Assembly (NCBI GenBank): GCA_013407085.1
Contig: JACCGJ010005462.1
Location: forward strand, 35,308 to 99,307
Source: Atriophallophorus winterbourni
Taxonomy: Eukaryota > Platyhelminthes > Trematoda > Plagiorchiida > Microphallidae
Length of the DNA stretch: 64,000 bases
Reading direction: 5' to 3'
The translations under genes were made by a program, and so were the position numbers. Numbering within the stretch: the stretch's first letter is position 1; every line of letters begins with the position of its first letter. The notes below the pieces were generated by a model, which saw only the letters and a program-made list of their open reading frames with translations, did no database searches and was not told where the DNA came from. Of the stretch, positions 1-12,449 are shown one piece after another.

Positions 1-2890
1 ATATATGTGTGTGTGTGTGTGTAAATAATATCAGAAACATTAGGACGAAGATAGTTTAATATTACTTGGTGGTAAAATTTGGAATAGATCTCATGTAATC
101 GTCAAGTTTCGATTTGAATATAGATAAACTGTTTGAGCTTACAAAATCGGCAGGTAAGAAATTCCGAACAAAAACAACACGCACCGAATGAAAATACCTG
201 TGTCAGTTCCGTTTGGAGTCTGGTGTTTCAAAATTTCAACCATGACCACGGCTTTTGCTGTAATTTAGAAGTTGGAATAATAAGTCCAGGGGGTGGGAAA
301 CAGTATTAAGTATTTTGTACGCGATGATGGGATCACCTCGCATTCTCCTTTGTGCACGTGACTTCAGTACAAGTCGTCTGATTCGCTCGGCGAATGGCGT
401 ATTTTCGAATCCATTAACAAGATTAGAGGCTCTCCGGTATATGCGTTCTAGAAGTAATATATCTTTTGGAGCCATGGTGTCCATGCTTGTGCTGAATTGT
501 CTAGAATAGGATGTATATATTTGTGCACAAATAGAGGAAACCACCCCGGCGAAAAACGTCCGCGTTAAAATACCGAGAAGCCAAGACGCGCTTTTGTAAA
601 CAGCTTCGCATTGTAGACAATTTTTAAAACTACCGCTTATCCAGACACCCAGGTCCTTCTCTCCCGCAGTGTACTCCAGGATTTTGTTGCCGAGCTTGTA
701 TTGATAGGAAAAGCCAAAGTCTTGACTGATCAGAATGATCTTGAACTTTTGCATATTTAATGGCAGTTTATTTTACGATGAATAGTTGTACAAAGCATTC
801 AAACCGTTTTGTAGTAAAATACAATCATCGGCATAGCTGTTTGGCCTACATACTTTTATATCGTCATCAAACAACACTATCGTACTATCATTTGGTATTG
901 ACAAATCGTTCATATATATTAGGAACAAAATTGGTCTAAGCACTGATCCTTGTGAAACACCGCAAGTGACATCGATTTTCTTGGATAATACGCCGTCCAC
1001 ACGAACTCTAATGTGTCTGTTACTGAGGTAATCACGGATCAATTCATATAGTCTTTCAACGCTACCATGTTTCTTTAGCTTCTTTAAAAGTAAATTATGA
1101 TCAACTCTGTTGAAAGCTTTAGAAATATCCAGGTAGCACGCATGAATACAGCCCCCCGCATCTACAACCTTCGTCCAATGGTCTAAGCTTGTCAGAAAAT
1201 TTGTTAGACAAGAGTGATTTCTGTGAAATCCATGTTGGTCAACTGTCAAAATTTGTTCGTTTCCAAAGGTTGCAATATTTCTGCGGTAATTATTCGCTCA
1301 AAAACTGTTGATTCTGAAGACAGCAATGTCACCGGCCTGTAATTTTTAACTTCAGAACGGCAACCACCTTTGTAATTGGGTAATATTTATACCAGTTTCC
1401 AGTCTGTTGTAACCACACCAGCTTGGATCAAATTATAAATTATACAGGATAGAGGTTCAAAGAGAGGCGCAGGTTTCGAGCAGCTTTGTAGTTATCTCGT
1501 CTGATCCTGGCGATTTTTTACGTTCAAGTTTCATAAGTGCTGCGCTACCACCATCGGACTAATCAATACTTCACTCAAGGTCGGTCGGTCAAATCGAATA
1601 ATCGGTTCCTGATCAGGCTCCGTGGATTTCGGCACAAAAACGCCGGCATAAAAGTCTGCTAACAGACCATCGGTCTGATTAATGGATTTTGTGAAGCTGG
1701 AAGAAGTTTTTAGGGCAAAGACTCCTGGTTTAATATTTGACCTATCGTTAACGAGTCTATATAAGAGCTTCAGATTCTGGTGCATCTGAGAAATCAATTG
1801 CGATTGAAAAGCTTGTTAATCATCTCGAATCCAGCTGATAACTTTGTTTCGCAGTCGTGTAAAAGATTTAGCTGTGTTGGTAGCCTTGTGAAACTCTCAT
1901 GCTATTGCTCGTTGTTCTATCCAAATTTTAGTCTAGCTTCATAGTTTAAATTTATTACGTTGAGAAGTTTTCTTCAAAACGAACATTAAATGTTCGTCCA
2001 ATATTAATTGAAGGTGCTGTAAGAGAGCGCGCTAATGACTATCCGTATCGGAGTAATCCTGTTGTGTGAAACTAGTGCTATGTAACTCGGCACCCTCCTG
2101 ACGCATTTCGTTCCGTCACTGTTGCGCCTAGTGCTACAAACGTACGCGAATTCTAGGACAACGTGATCGCTTCGTCCGATTGGCGGTTTATAAACGATAT
2201 TCTCTACAGCTGAGGGATCTGATGTAAGTATTAGGTCGGTCTGATCCCCTCATACGAGTAAATCTAAATCGTGGTTATAAAGGGGTGCGTAATAAAAGAC
2301 GGCTCGAAGTTCATACTCAAGTGTCTTTGATGGATCATAATCCCGACTATAGAGCTGTGGAAAGTTGAAATACCCCATTATCAAAATTTGAGTATTTTAC
2401 CGCGTTGTTACATAGCGCAAAGCATTAACCAGTTCATTGTTTAGGTCGAAAGTTGCTGCTGGAGAATGATAGAACATTTCAATAATCCAATGGTCTCCAG
2501 AAGTAAGAGTCAGAGAGCACTAAAGTGTGTCAGGTATATCAAGGGTCACGCCGGGATACAGATATACTGGGCAAAGAGAGTTTACTTTCAGACAATGAGG
2601 TATGAAACCATGTTTCTGTTATTGCAACTATGTCTGTCGCCGTTTCACTCAAAATCTCAGACAGTTCGATTAATTGGTTGATAAGGCTGTTTGCGTTTTC
2701 ATAGATGCACTTAATCGTATTTTTCGTGGGTAATGACGGGGTGTAAACTGAAGTTATTGGCCTGACATCTCCGAAGTCGGACTTAACAAGTTTTTTTGAG
2801 TTTGAGCTCTGGTAGTCACTAGTATCAAACTGGCGGGTGGGTAGATTTGTTCCTGTTAATCTTGCTTCCGTGTCAGAATAGGAAATTTTA
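1..2890 (-). pseudogene. CR1-like LINE, degenerate copy 1 (EN + RT)
   Basis: This is a decayed non-LTR retrotransposon of CR1 type on the minus strand; an intact relative would encode an APE endonuclease and a reverse transcriptase. Read from high to low coordinates, traces of endonuclease lie at about 2750-1900, the linker at 1797-1531, the RT fingers and palm at 1249-773 (with HGFHRNHSCLTNFL, YLDISKAFNRVDH and GVSQGSV) and the thumb and C-terminus at 754-236 (DLGVWISGSFKN, ERIYRRASNLVNG). The catalytic box reads LFDDDIKV instead of the usual YADD. Frameshifts and stops separate every block, so it cannot be active. The 3' end lies beyond the window start. It is nearly identical to the copy at 14.73-17.65 kb. 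The family assignment is firm; the 5' limit is approximate. Confidence 0.85.
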
Positions 2891-4890
2891 TCAGGTTATC
2901 GATTAGGATCTATTTCGAAGTTGATTTTAAGCGGGTGCTCCTTCTGCTGCTAAAGCTGAAACTTTCATTTAACATTATGAATCTGAGATGTGTAAAAGGC
3001 ATTGCAAATCTTTTATTGGACGGTATCGTGACTTGATACGTTGTGGAGTATGATAGTGGAAAGTGAATTATGAGGAAAGGCATGCGCTGCCATCTTATTT
3101 GATGAATGAAATCCAAATGAATATGCTAACAAAAACATGCTATTTTAAAACCTTCATTGTCGTTGTGCATCATTTTGGACTGCCAATGAGAGTCGATTTG
3201 ATAGTTCATGCTAAATACGAATTATTGCTACCCGAATCCAAATCGCTGTGAACAAACTCTATGAAAACCTGTGCATGCGCGGGAGCATCCCCCATTCTTG
3301 TTAGTAACGGACTCAACCTAAGGTTTGCTTCTAACAAAAAGGAAATTAATAAGTTGTCGCTAACATACAATGATTAATTTACTCAAATTATATTATATGC
3401 ACGAAATGTGGGTGCATTTGCGTAATCATAACCCGAAGATCGTTCCGGAAATCGTTTTCACCATAACCATCGTTTTAGCTGAAATACAAATCAGATTTAA
3501 AAAGCTGATGGGTGTACAAGCATACACAATACATTAGGCCTTTATCGAATGAATCGTTTCCAGACTTCTTGAATATTATTACTCATCTTGTTTTTATACA
3601 ATTACATTTTAAATGTTACCACCCTATGGTCATTTTTATGCTGGATTCGGTTTAGACAATTGAAAAACTTTGAATTATTTTGAATTACCACTGAGCTTTG
3701 AATTTTGAATAACTGTACACAGCATTTCGACTTTGTAAAATATAATAGCCAACACTCAATTGCTGAATTGTGTTTTATGACAGAAAACGATTTCGCTATT
3801 CCAGATTTAGCATGAGATAATCCAATTATTAGACCGAGAGACCAAAATGATGGGTTGATATCGCCAGCTTGAGAGAATCTAATCCCATTATGTGTATATA
3901 ATTTCCATAGTCTTGACGTTGTTATAAGTATTTTGGATAAAAGCGAATTAGCTACAACGTATGCATATAAATAAAGGAAATATAATTCTCAAACCCCAAT
4001 CCGCTGGTTTTATTTTTATTCTTTAAATACCGAAGACAGTTCAACAAACACAAGACCTGCGTGTTATATATTGTGTTTCTCTTAGTAACAACATGATTCT
4101 TTTGAATTGCCGGGATTAATTTAAAATAGTGTTATGTTATTATGCTCATTGAATCTTGGAGAATGAAAATTTTAAAAACTGTATACGTTTAAATCATCCT
4201 TAAATATTGTCCCTACGATCGAAAAAAACTTTCAAATGAATAATCGCTGACTGATTCATGGTAAGCCGGTCACGTAGATTTAATAGGAGCACGCATTGGG
4301 TCATAGACATATATCCAGCTTAAACTCTGCGCCAGGTTTTCGGTGATTTTCCGTCATGCAGTTGAACGGGTAAATTTATTCAGGAATAATCTCGACTGAG
4401 CGAAATATTTTCAAATGAAATGTTTATTGTAAGCTATATTTAAAAATTGTTTTTACAAAAACCCTTGAGGCAAAATTGCCAATTCTCAAATTCATTAGCG
4501 TCTAAGGTCATATCCAAACAAATTACACGAAGTATGTTAATTTTCACGCGACCCTAAATACAATTATTCGTGGGCAAATGAATAAAAAATGTATTCACCT
4601 TATTTGGGACAAAGCATGTCATGAATTGTTGCCCAAGGGATAACATAGAGGGAGGTCAAGTCATTTAGATTATCAAGCATTTGAAAAAATAGTATAATTT
4701 AAAATTTAGTATTAAATATGCATGAGCCTACAAAACAATATTTCATTTTCGTGCTATAAAATAAAGATTCGTGATTGAAGAATTATACGATGAAGCTAAA
4801 ATTCCTGAAATTCCTCGGGATCCACGTATTTTTTATATTTTCATTGAACTTACATCTCCCGATCAAGTCGGTTTGAAGGAGAAGCAAAAT
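2891..4890. other. Non-coding AT-rich block duplicated at 17.65-19.67 kb
   Basis: No coding potential or recognisable element is visible. CR1 ORF1 (PHD-finger type, as at 39.8 and 59.4 kb) would be expected upstream of the adjacent ORF2 but is absent, so this is probably not the LINE's own 5' half. It is duplicated together with the LINE. Most of it differs from the second copy at only a few positions per hundred bases, but about 3475-3780 is visibly more divergent. Confidence 0.6.
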
Positions 4891-5079
4891 CAGTTACAAC
4901 TATAAAGTATGGTGGATAAATGTCGCTCTGAGAAACATGTTTCGGCAATTTCGCGTTTCAAGATCATGTGTATAAACGGAATCACTATTGTTTTTTATTA
5001 ATCGTGGGGAATCTTATAATTGTTCAACATATAATTTCGGTTCTTTTATTTGAGTATATTTTCATTTAGTTACGAAAAT

Positions 5080-5560
5080 ATTTCTGAGGTTGAAACGATT
5101 TACAGATTGCATGCACGGACTGAATAAAAGATCTGATCGCGTTTTATTTTGCTGTTCGACATTTGATAAGGGACAAAATGACTCCCTGTTTGCAGACTGG
5201 TATAAAATTCACCGAAATATCAGAGTGGATGGAACACCATATTTCATTTTCTGTTGGTTAAAGATTTATCATGACACAAGAGTTTTGGGTTAAAATCTAA
5301 ATTTTAAATGATCAAATGCGCGAGTCTTATGTAGTATTCAACTTCGAATGTTGGTGGGATCTTTTGGATATATCGTACGGTTACCGCGCGCCTGAAGCTG
5401 GGCAGCCCTAAAAAACATGGTGCCATCTAGCCACGGTCTGCTATCCTCATGCAGTGCATGAGAGGTTAGTAGCCAACAAAATTTCGAATTGTATATTTTA
5501 GCACTTGGACTATCCTTGCTATTTGTTCAGCTTGTACACTGTGTGCTTCGACTGTATCGA
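5080..5560 (+). repeat. Dispersed repeat carrying the shared 90-bp module
   Basis: The stretch 5090-5300 matches the reverse complement of about 25,330-25,510 (shared GACAAAATGACTCC and TGGATGGAA). The stretch 5385-5540 matches 20,150-20,275 and the reverse complement of 25,120-25,255. Within it lies GCTGGGCAGCCCT followed by CCACGGTCTGCTATCCTCAT, a module also found just upstream of the LINE-A endonuclease at 49.2 and 62.9 kb. No credible protein is encoded. Confidence 0.7.
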
Positions 5561-6146
5561 ATACTTGATTAAGCCGCAAGCAACAAATCGAAGTTCAAAA
5601 TCGGATTAATAATCCTGTATCCATGTCAAGAAACTGCGAACCACAACGAGATTCAACGATCGCTGTAGCAGTAAGCTGTTTTTAATACGTTCGGTTTTAG
5701 ACATTTCCATGTAACAAGAATGTATAGGGTATAAGTTATCCATGGCTCAAGCCCAGTTTTCTTTGTATAATAATAGATTGAATAGACAGGAGTGTCTTGT
5801 TCGAAATTTCCATGCTGTACAATTTTAAGAAAAATATGAATTCGAATTTAATCTATATGTTTTATAAGATAATCAGCAACAAATCGTTCGAGAAGTTTAG
5901 GTTAAGCTGGCAAAAATTTGACTCGTGTGAAGTTAGGCAGATCTGATCATGTTTGTGCAACCAGCACGAAACTGTTCGTTGGGTGTGTCATAGAAATGCG
6001 TGGAAATCTGCATTATGTTTCACGGTTATGGGTGTAAACACATTATACAAGTGTTTGGACAATTCAGATTAAACAGGTTGGTAGAACCAGCCTTATCCAA
6101 ATTTGACATACAAGCGCAGCTTGTTTACAATTCTTCCACTGCTGTT
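5561..6146. other. No feature recognised
   Basis: AT-rich sequence with only short spurious frames. I see no repeat match inside the window. Confidence 0.5.
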
Positions 6147-7140
6147 TAAATAAAACACGATTAGCTTCACCATTACATTACGGGAGATAAAAGCGATGTC
6201 CTGTATTGCGTTTATTTGTCATCTCGGAGCAAAGATAACATAAAATACGCGGTCGTTTGGGTAAAACGTCCTAGAGGAAAATTCAGCGATTTCGTTTACG
6301 GTATCGAAAGCGGTGAAGATAGATCTGATCTTATTAAGTAAACGGAAACACTTGGTTTAACCTGGCAATACTGTTCATGTTCGGGAGAGAAAACTTTGGG
6401 TTCCCATCACGTTTATTTACAAGATTGATTCGATGCTTTTCGCTGTTCTCCTGGAGTTTTCTTATAACTTTGTTGCTCAGCAAATGGTAGGATTCTCAGG
6501 ATTGAGATGTTGCTGGTAATATGTGAGTCTTCCATGCAAATTTCTAACTTATATCAATTTCCGTTTTCGACTACTATTTACGAATATGAATCTATTTTTC
6601 AGTATTTTGAAACATATTTTGAGTGCATATCTATTTAGTTGTCGATCTTCTCCTTTATCGTTGACAAACAGTGTTGGACATCAGTGTGAATCGGATCTCA
6701 GTTGGTTAATTATTGATGCCCTTTAGATTATGCAAGCCTGTCGATCGTTCTTATCATTTTCTGATCGTCACTTGCTTATTTCGCTTCTAACGAATTCACT
6801 ACATCATCACTGCATGAAACAATCTGCTGATTTCCCCCAGTAAATTTACATTGTAATCTTCGTCAGCGAAATATGCCCGGTAAATCACACAAACAACACA
6901 ATGTCCACCTGTTGCTAATTTTTTGCGAACATCACAGTGTGACTTTCAGTTTAAAATCTGTCCGTGATTTATCTGAAATTGAGGTGTCGATTATTATATT
7001 TGCCAACACCTCCTCTACGTTCCCTACGATAACGAGGAGAAGAAATGTGTGTTCGGACAGGTTGACCATAAAATCGTATCAAAAAGTGGCTTTGAATCAA
7101 TAATCGATTAGCAATTTGGCAGCAGTTACAAATATATCAG
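6147..7140 (+). repeat. Inverted repeat 1, left arm
   Basis: This is the reverse complement of 8790-9780 over almost 1 kb with scattered substitutions. Examples are CACGATTAGCTTCACC at the outer edge and TTTGGCAGCAGTTACAAA at the inner edge. No coding sequence is recognised. The two arms enclose 1.65 kb of LINE scraps and hammerhead-like repeats. It could be the long terminal inverted repeat of a foldback element or an inverted duplication; no clear target duplication was found. Confidence 0.85.
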
Positions 7141-7249
7141 TGGATAAGTGGGTAAACATAGTTATACTTGAATGCCACAGTTACATAATGTTCGTACAAC
7201 GAACCACTATGTTCAAAACACAGAATCACATAGCGATTCTTGGTGAAGC

Positions 7250-7345
7250 ACTCAAGGCGCTTATGTATGACCGAAGTGATGTGTTGCTCACATCCCCGAA
7301 ATTACACTCCATACCGGTTTCTGGCTGTATACCGCCATCGTGGTT
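7250..7345 (-). ncRNA. Degenerate hammerhead-like repeat unit
   Basis: On the minus strand the unit contains GGTATACAGCCA, then GAAA (complement of 7318-7321), ACCGGT (7313-7318) and ATGGAGTG. This is the 3' half of the hammerhead unit seen intact at 41.16 kb. The CTGATGA box is lost. It lies tail to tail with the unit at 7446, and both end in a GGGGATGTGAGCAACACAT tract. A ribozyme relic, not expected to cleave. Confidence 0.5.
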
Positions 7346-7414
7346 CGTTGTTCAAACCCTATGCAACAGTAGCATTCAAGAATAACCTTGTTTACCATTT
7401 ATCCACTGTTTCAA

Positions 7415-7510
7415 GGCTCACTGAACCTAATCTTACTGTCTCGACCTGATAACGGCAAACAGCCAGAAACCGGTAGTGGTGCGTATGAGATGGGGATGTG
7501 AGCAACACAT
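7415..7510 (+). ncRNA. Hammerhead ribozyme-like unit, one core mutation
   Basis: The core reads CTGATAA (7446-7452; canonical CTGATGA), then helix II GGC/GCC (7454-7456 with 7462-7464) around AAACA, then GAAA (7466-7469), ACCGGT forming a minimal helix III, and A as the nucleotide before the cleavage position. The upstream CTTACTGTCTCGAC would be the open helix I strand, giving a type I layout. The G-to-A change falls in the invariant core and should abolish activity. Confidence 0.6.
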
Positions 7511-7519
7511 AACTGTGGT

Positions 7520-7745
7520 CAAGTGAACATCATTTTGCGTACTCCAGTATCAAATCTTTTTCTGTGGTATTTCTAAACGCGAGGTGCTGACCATAATAGA
7601 GAAACATGTTTCGAAAATTCTTCTTGTTGATTAAACCAAGATTCGGTTACGAGTGTCAGAAGTGGTGAATATTTTTCGTGAAACTCGATTAGCTCCAGTA
7701 ATTTAACTTTAAACAATATCCATTTGTGCACATTTAATGTTTGAT
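7520..7745 (-). pseudogene. CR1-like endonuclease fragment
   Basis: The minus-strand translation contains LNVHKWILFKVKLLELIEFH and, shortly after, VTESWFNQQ. This resembles the N-terminal CR1 endonuclease, where a residue run from NARSL-like to TETWL motifs carries a catalytic Glu. It is short and broken by stops. It must belong to a different insertion from the linker/RT fragment at 7.8-8.6 kb, because the order is wrong for a single minus-strand element. Confidence 0.5.
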
Positions 7746-7799
7746 CTGGAAAAAAGTGTTTGCTGGTTGGTATGTTATCAGCTAAGTTGAGTATCTGGC

Positions 7800-8610
7800 A
7801 AAGATGGCGGCGCTTAAGCTTATGGGTGTATTACTTCGCCGACTCCGTTATAGTCGGTCGACTTCCTTTATTGGATCATTATTCTCCGCATCGCGATTAA
7901 TAGTATTACAGGTTTCGGAAAATTCCGGGAAAGCGAATGCTTTCAGCAATTTATTGATAAATTTGTTCACTCAAAAGGTTTGTCTAAGATGCTTCCAATT
8001 GACAGGTACGGTGTCCGCCATAATGCTTGCCAATTTTTTTCATCGTAAATGTACGTGGACCCTTGCTCTTGTAATTAGGTGACTTTGGGTTCTACAAGTA
8101 TTGGTCATTGCTGCATTGCTGCTTGGGTATGCATTAATAATAAATCTCCAATGTGGTTTATGAGGTTTTGAATTTTCATTATATTTCCTAACTGCTGGCA
8201 GCTTCTGGTACACTTAACAGAGAAATGATGCGCTTTTCGCGATCGTTTATTTTGTATTGAATTCTTTTCGGTGTCAATTGTACCTACTCTGTCGTAGGTA
8301 AAATCAGCGGTGATTGACAATAATTTAATAATTTTGTACTGAGTTTGATATGCCGGGATGCTATAATTACGGTTTAGGGCAGGACACTTTGGAGTGAAAG
8401 CTCGTAAGATTATCCGCTGTCTCTTGAACTGTTAGACTCATTCCATGTTTTGACATGAGCGAAAATCTCTGGTTTTACTTTGTTTCTTTCATTCACAATT
8501 TCGTGCATTAATTTCGGATTATATTCCATTCTTTCCACCACGCGTTGCTCGTACGGATGTTTGTCGCTAAACATTACCATATTATCCATTCTCAGCCTTG
8601 AATGCAAACC
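7800..8610 (-). pseudogene. CR1-like linker and RT N-terminus fragment
   Basis: On the minus strand the frame at 8607-8410 carries ERMEYNPKLMHEIVNERNKV followed by PEIFAHVK, typical of the segment between CR1 endonuclease and RT. Further on, at about 8050-7950, KKLASIMADTVPVNWKHL resembles the RT entry region with an internal deletion. It lies in the spacer of inverted repeat 1. Non-functional. Confidence 0.5.
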
Positions 8611-8789
8611 AGGGTTATTAAATCAGCAACATTCTAGCTATTGTTTGATTGTTAACCGTTGGCTCTCGAGTTACTATAGGAAAATTAAATGCCTCTTCAT
8701 TTTTCGGTAACATGTTCCGAGTTGTAGTTTTATATGGAGATTAGATGTGGCCCAGTAAGCGAATATTATGCACAGTCTCCAAAGTAGCT

Positions 8790-9780
8790 TAACTGATATT
8801 TTTGTAACTGCTGCCAAATTGCTAATTGATTATTGATTCAAAGCCACTTTTTGATACGATTTTATGGTCAACCTGTTCGAACACACATTTCTTTTCCTCG
8901 TTATCGTAGGGGACGTAGAGGAGGTGTTGGTATATATAATGATCGACACCTCAATTTCAGATAAATCACGGACAGATTTTAAACTGAAAGTCACACTGTG
9001 ATGTTCGCAAGAATTAGCAACAGGTGGACATTGTGTTGTTGGTGTGATTTACCGGGCATATTTCGCTGACAAAGATTACAATGTAAATTAACTGGGGGAA
9101 AATCAGCAGATTGTTTCATGCAGTGATGATGTAGTGAATTCGTTAGAAGCGAAATAAGCAAGTGACGATCAGAAAATGATAAGAACGATCGATAGGGTTG
9201 CATTATCAAAAGGGCATCAAGAATTCACCGAGTGAGCACCGATTCACACCTATGTCCATCAATGTTTGTCAACGATAAAAAGAAGATCTACAACTAAATA
9301 GATATGCACTCAAAATGTTTCAAAATACTGAAAAATAGATTCATATTCGTGAATAGTAGTCGAACACGGAAATTGATATAAGTTAGAAATTTGCATGGAA
9401 GACTCACATATTACCAGCAACATCTCAATCCTGAGAATCCTACCGTTTTCTGAGCAACAAAGTTATAAGAAAACTCCAGGAGAACAGAGAAAAGCATCGA
9501 ATCAATCTTGTAAATAAACGTGATGGGAACCCAAAGTTCTCTCTCCCAGAACATGAACAGTATTGCCAGGTTAAATCAAGTGTTTCCGTTTACCTAATAG
9601 GATCAGATCTATCTTCACTGCTTTCGATACCGTAAACGAAATCGCTCAATTTTCCTCTAGAACGTTTGACCCAAACGACCGCGTATTTCATGTTATCTTT
9701 GCTCCGAGATGACAAATAAACGCAATACAGGACATCGCTTTTATCTCCCGTAATGTAATGGTGAAGCTAATCGTGTTAAA
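8790..9780 (-). repeat. Inverted repeat 1, right arm
   Basis: Reverse complement of 6147-7140. Its outer end, GTGAAGCTAATCGTG, is followed directly by a CR1-like RT fragment on the plus strand, which has no counterpart outside the left arm. Minor substitutions are scattered along the arm. No gene is visible. Confidence 0.85.
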
Positions 9781-10075
9781 TTCAAACAAATCACCAGGTT
9801 TTGATGAACTGAAACCGGTTTTTTTAAAACATTGCGCCCATTCTCAATTATCTCCGCTTTGTGATGTTTTAACTTGTCATTGTGTTCTAGCATGGTTCCT
9901 ATTGACTGAAAAATTGGATTAATCACTCCGATATACAAAGACTTTTCGATGGTTGTCAATCCCGCAGCGCTTTTGGGGATAAGCTCCTTATTACAAAAAA
10001 GCTCTAATGGCGCGCGACTGATACATCCTCTGAAAACATTATTCAGAATCTTGAGATGCAGGAGCGAGTTTTTCA
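9781..10075 (+). pseudogene. LINE reverse-transcriptase N-terminal fragment
   Basis: The plus-strand translation gives KSPGFDELKPVFLKHCAHS, then frameshifted traces of DWKIG and TPIYKD-like blocks. These are the start of the RT domain in CR1-like LINEs. The sequence is broken by several stops. It abuts inverted repeat 1 on its left and a LINE-A 5' module on its right. Confidence 0.6.
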
Positions 10076-10200
10076 GGTCTCGTTGAATGGCTACCGGCGC
10101 CTCAACCTGGGCAGCCTCAGTTAATAAGGTGCCTTCTCGACACGGTCTGCTATACTTATTGTGTACCTGGGGATTAGGAACCAAAAGTCAGCTTCATGGT
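10076..10200 (+). repeat. Shared 5' module of LINE-A, isolated copy
   Basis: TTCAGGTCTCGTTGAATGGC, a GGGCAGCCTCAGT tract, CACGGTCTGCTATACTTATT and GGGGATTAGGAA match 62,840-62,960 in order. There the same block immediately precedes the endonuclease start of LINE-A. Here the endonuclease itself is absent. Confidence 0.7.
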
Positions 10201-10439
10201 TGTCTTCGTCTCGTCGCTGTGTTTCAGAGCACTGCAGACTTAATCGAACAGGCGACTAACAAGGCAACTCTCTTCCTACGGAGCTTGGTAGGCGACGTTT
10301 TAATTTAGTGCGTTCTTTGGATACTGGTCTATTGAGTATAGCTGCGGAAGTTTGAAGTCCACGATGATATTTGCATATAACACACTTCGTGACTAGCTTT
10401 GGGGGATATTACTGTATTCATTACGGTCTCATGCACGGG

Positions 10440-10716
10440 ATGTTTGTCATGTGACACATGCTTAACAAACTGATGGCGTTGGGTCACTGTTCATATCTTA
10501 TGTTGACTGGTCCAGGTTCCAATGTCTTACAGAAAAGTATTTGACGTGGTGACGAAACCTTAAGCAGAACAACATCAAATTTGCCATGTGAATCTGTTTA
10601 GCAATCTTGGTATATCGCGTGCATATATCCGCAAAGTTTGAACCACGATATGCAAAATGTGTTACTGATTCGAGGATGTGACACCGATGATTAGTGGCGA
10701 TACAGTATTTTGACAA
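10440..10716 (-). pseudogene. Possible LINE RT C-terminal fragment
   Basis: The minus-strand frame has VTHFAYRGSNF followed by TKIAKQIHMANLMLF, which resembles the FTYLGS and ISKA motifs downstream of the RT palm in RTE-type LINEs (compare 44.95 kb). It is short and heavily mutated. The assignment is tentative. Confidence 0.3.
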
Positions 10717-12430
10717 AGAACATCAGTGTTGTTCTTTTATATTTTCATTCCGAATTCAGTCTTTTTTGGGTAGAATCACTGAGCTGCACAATAAAACTTA
10801 TTTTGTGTTGAGCAATCAGTATTTTTTCTTTAACTCAAACACTTTTGCTCACTTACTTGCCACAAACGAAACACAGATTGTTTCGTTTTCGTACAGTGAG
10901 CGAGGAAATCTGTGAGAAAATGATTCGCCTATTTATAATCATTGAAGAATACCACATGTACACATTTATCTGTAAATCTCCGTTCCACATCATACTAGTT
11001 TCATGGACTAAAACATTGTATTCGTGAATAATGTTACACTCACATCAAATAATTCGTTTTTATACCAATTCTTTAAAATACAAACAGATACAGGTGTAGT
11101 TGTGGATGCACATGTTGAAGGTGGCAATTAAGATTAAATACACGTTGCTTGAAACGCTATAAAGATAATCGAAGATCTGAACCGTTCATTCATTTATTTT
11201 TGCGAGCTAAACGATATCCTGTGATAATGTCGAAAGTGAACTTCAATTTCCTGCATATTAGTCAATGTAGGTGCATTAATCATGACTTTCGTTTTGATAG
11301 AAGCAAACTTTAGGCTTGGGCCGCTATTAGAAAAATGGTGGGTGCTCTCCGCACGTTCTCAGTGTTTCGTTCAGTACACCAAACCACCGATCAATGACAT
11401 AAACACATGTCTATTCCGTTAGGTGCAGCCCATGAAAAATATGATTCTTGTTTTACCACTGTGCATCGCGACATCACCGAACACGACGTTGTCATTTAGG
11501 CTTATTTCGTACTAGTCAGTATGCTTGAAACCGATGAGAAATAAAGAAAGCTTATAGCTAGAAGCGGGGATACGTAACTATTGGCAACGTACACATCGAT
11601 GTGTCAAAACACATTTGGCCAAAACAGAGTAGCAATCGATAAAGTTTCTATTATTTTCACTTTCTCGATCGAAATCTCTGTACCTCGAAAAAGAGAAATA
11701 ATGTTTTTTATGGATATTACTTCTAAAATTTCAAATTAAAACTATCTGACTAAACTGTGGTTATTGCTCCATTGGCTTAATCTACATTAAAATTAGTTTT
11801 GAAGTGCTTGATATCCGGATTGAGTGTTTAGAAGTTTGCAACCTTAGGTTAATTAACTTCAAGTGGTTTACCATGTTTGTTTGTATCATTGATGCTAAAG
11901 TTTATTTATTGCGTATAATTTTTGAACTGTTTTAATCAACACATAACGTATTTATCTAATGGATGCGAATTTCATAAAACCACGCGTCAGTCGTGTTTGC
12001 TAAGAAAGCTAGAAATTTCGAGGGATATGCTCGAAACTTGTGCTTCATTATTATCACTTATCGATTGACCTGCGTACTACGGAACATGTTGGTCTAGCAA
12101 TGCACATTTATTAGCGATTTCAATGATCAATTCAGACATTTCATTGCATTGTTTGAAAAGGGGTTTGTGCTATTCTTCAAATTTGTTTTACCAATTTCGA
12201 GCTCATTAAACCATTTCTGAAACGTTTCAATCATTGTTCTGCTGGATCTAAAATTTGTTTGCAAACAGCTCGAAACTGTTCGTGGGCATCGTGTATGTAT
12301 GAATGTATGAATGTTTGAATGCTAATTGGCTAGTGAATTCCGCCAATGATATTGAGTCATAAATATTTATTTAACCGTTCAGGCATGTTTTTCCGTAATA
12401 TCTTAATAGATTTGTCATAGAATCTAACAA
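10717..12430. other. Intergenic, no element recognised
   Basis: AT-rich DNA without a recognisable LINE, DNA transposon or RNA gene. A short GAATGTAT-type microsatellite lies at about 12,294-12,320. This is the longest stretch without a recognised repeat and lies directly upstream of the lectin-like gene, so it may hold its promoter. No specific motif is claimed. Confidence 0.5.
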
Positions 12431-12449
12431 TTTTATTGAGTAGATCACT

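Larger units (their letters stand above)
1..4890 (+). repeat. Direct segmental duplication, copy 1
   Basis: This block matches about 14,760-19,672 in the same orientation with an offset of about 14,761-14,769. Small differences are visible, such as 15 bp near 831 that are missing in the second copy. Homology stops at AAGCAAAAT near 4890. After that point this copy runs into unrelated DNA, whereas the second copy runs into a LINE-A fragment. The left limit is cut off by the window. Confidence 0.9.

Noticed and set aside
9805..9835. TGATGAACTGAAACCGGT resembles a hammerhead core
   Set aside because: It is better explained as LINE RT coding sequence (GFDELKPVFLK), and the interval between the two boxes is too short for helix II.
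10498..11027. Several 60-73-codon frames as small genes
   Set aside because: They overlap each other on both strands and lack motifs; one is better read as a LINE fragment.
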